Made by a program: the position numbers and the translations under genes. Positions 63,406 to 64,000 of a stretch of 64,000 bases of DNA are shown piece by piece. The notes below the pieces were generated by a model. The model made no database searches. It was not told where the DNA came from and saw only the letters and a program-made list of their open reading frames with translations. Positions within the stretch are counted from its first letter, which is position 1, and the number at the start of each line of letters is the position of its first letter. Source of the stretch: Labrys sp. KNU-23 (GTDB lineage: Bacteria > Pseudomonadota > Alphaproteobacteria > Rhizobiales > Labraceae); assembly GCF_008330945.1 (NCBI RefSeq), contig NZ_CP043488.1, positions 1-64,000 of the forward strand, in the 5' to 3' direction.

Positions 63406-64000
63406 GCTCAGCGAGGCAGTTTTCGTCTGCTTCACATCAGAGCCCAACGCTCTTCGATATTTGGATCTTGAAGAGCCTATCGGTATGAACGGGGCCGAAA
63501 CTAGGTCTGACTTGCAATAATTGCGTCTCGCCAGGACCACGCGAGGCGCAAGGCGAACAACGCCATCCTACCTCATTGGGTCTATACTTTCGATGCAGTT
63601 GCCTTCGATGGTTCGTAACCATCCATCTGAGATGAAGAAATTGCCTCAGGCAACTGTTCCATTTCGGTATACCTATGCCAGGCCCGAGTTATGTTCGAAT
63701 CCGGCAGCAATTGGGCCTGAAGAAGACGACGCGCAGCTATGATTGGTGACAAGTAGGCCATCGAGAGTTTGCTCGATCGGGTGCATCATAAACCGACGCC
63801 AACCCGGCACCGGTATCACCCACCTTAAAGTCGCGAAGTAACATTTGGACAAGAAACCAAGCATGACTCGAAATATCGTGCGGCGCGTCACCTTGGCGGC
63901 TCGGCGTATGGATTCCTCGCGAGGTTTCTGGCCCAGGAGCCGTGGTGCCACCAGCCAAAAACTCGGCCGCATGGAGAATACAGGATAATATTGGATTAGT
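63406..64000. other. No supportable feature
   Basis: Short frames exist on both strands but none has a ribosome site or recognisable motif. A GTTCGAATC box near 63692 resembles a tRNA T-loop, yet no acceptor pairing is found around it. Confidence 0.3.

Noticed and set aside
63673..63972. 99-codon minus-strand frame near the window end
   Set aside because: No motif or initiation signal, and alternative frames are equally open.

Overview
The window reads as an alphaproteobacterial chromosome segment, most likely Hyphomicrobiales (Rhizobiales). The support is a 23S-5S-tRNA-fMet rRNA operon tail, a fused NarK1-NarK2 transporter with a PpiC gene in the nar operon, a DUF982 protein, and a Ti-plasmid-style TraA/TraC/TraD/oriT block. 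Genus is not determinable by eye. Except for the rRNA end, almost everything is accessory DNA built from several elements placed next to each other.

Region 1 (1-3135) is the 3' end of an rRNA operon: partial 23S, processing hairpins, 5S, tRNA-fMet and a terminator. Region 2 (3085-19361) is a nitrate-respiration island inserted at the 3' end of tRNA-fMet. An exact 27-bp copy of the tRNA end and its downstream bases recurs at 19335-19361. The island carries an HTH protein, a beta carbonic anhydrase, a Crp/Fnr regulator, the narK-narGHJI-ppiC operon, a small unknown gene, a DUF2478 gene, a CopD-like membrane protein and NnrS. Between the regulator and narK lie a perfect TGTGA-N6-TCACA palindrome and a perfect TTGAT-N4-ATCAA FNR box, so oxygen- or nitric-oxide-responsive control is expected.

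Region 3 (19.6-32.4 kb) has a HicB-like antitoxin, small secreted proteins, a four-gene DprA / phosphoribosyltransferase / DprA / HAD-phosphoribosyltransferase operon (resembling a doubled ShosTA-type defence system), a HEPN protein, a trypsin-like protease, a TPR-caspase protein and a tyrosine integrase followed by a tRNA-3'-end-like sequence. Region 4 (32.5-39.7 kb) is a defence cluster: a decayed AbiEii/Abi-C pseudogene, a Lit-like metalloprotease, a short Argonaute system of the SPARDA type (DUF4365-APAZ nuclease plus short pAgo) with a RusA-like resolvase gene attached, a gene broken by a 59-bp tandem duplication, and a predicted PD-(D/E)XK protein.

Region 5 (39.98-42.46 kb) is an IS66-family element. 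Region 6 (42.5-61.9 kb) looks like a mobilisable element: small secreted or unknown proteins, GIY-YIG and PD-(D/E)XK-like proteins, traD-traC, oriT, the TraA relaxase-helicase, two AlpA-like regulators (one truncated by a nonsense change), GNAT, PlsY, small membrane and secreted proteins, an XRE regulator, a PepE-like protein and two composite pseudogenes. No TraG or mating-pair-formation genes are present, so it would need help to transfer. Region 7 is an intact IS701-family element with CTAG target duplications (61977-63405), followed by about 600 bases in which I see nothing convincing.

Start sites, families and catalytic residues were read by eye. No database search or alignment was run.
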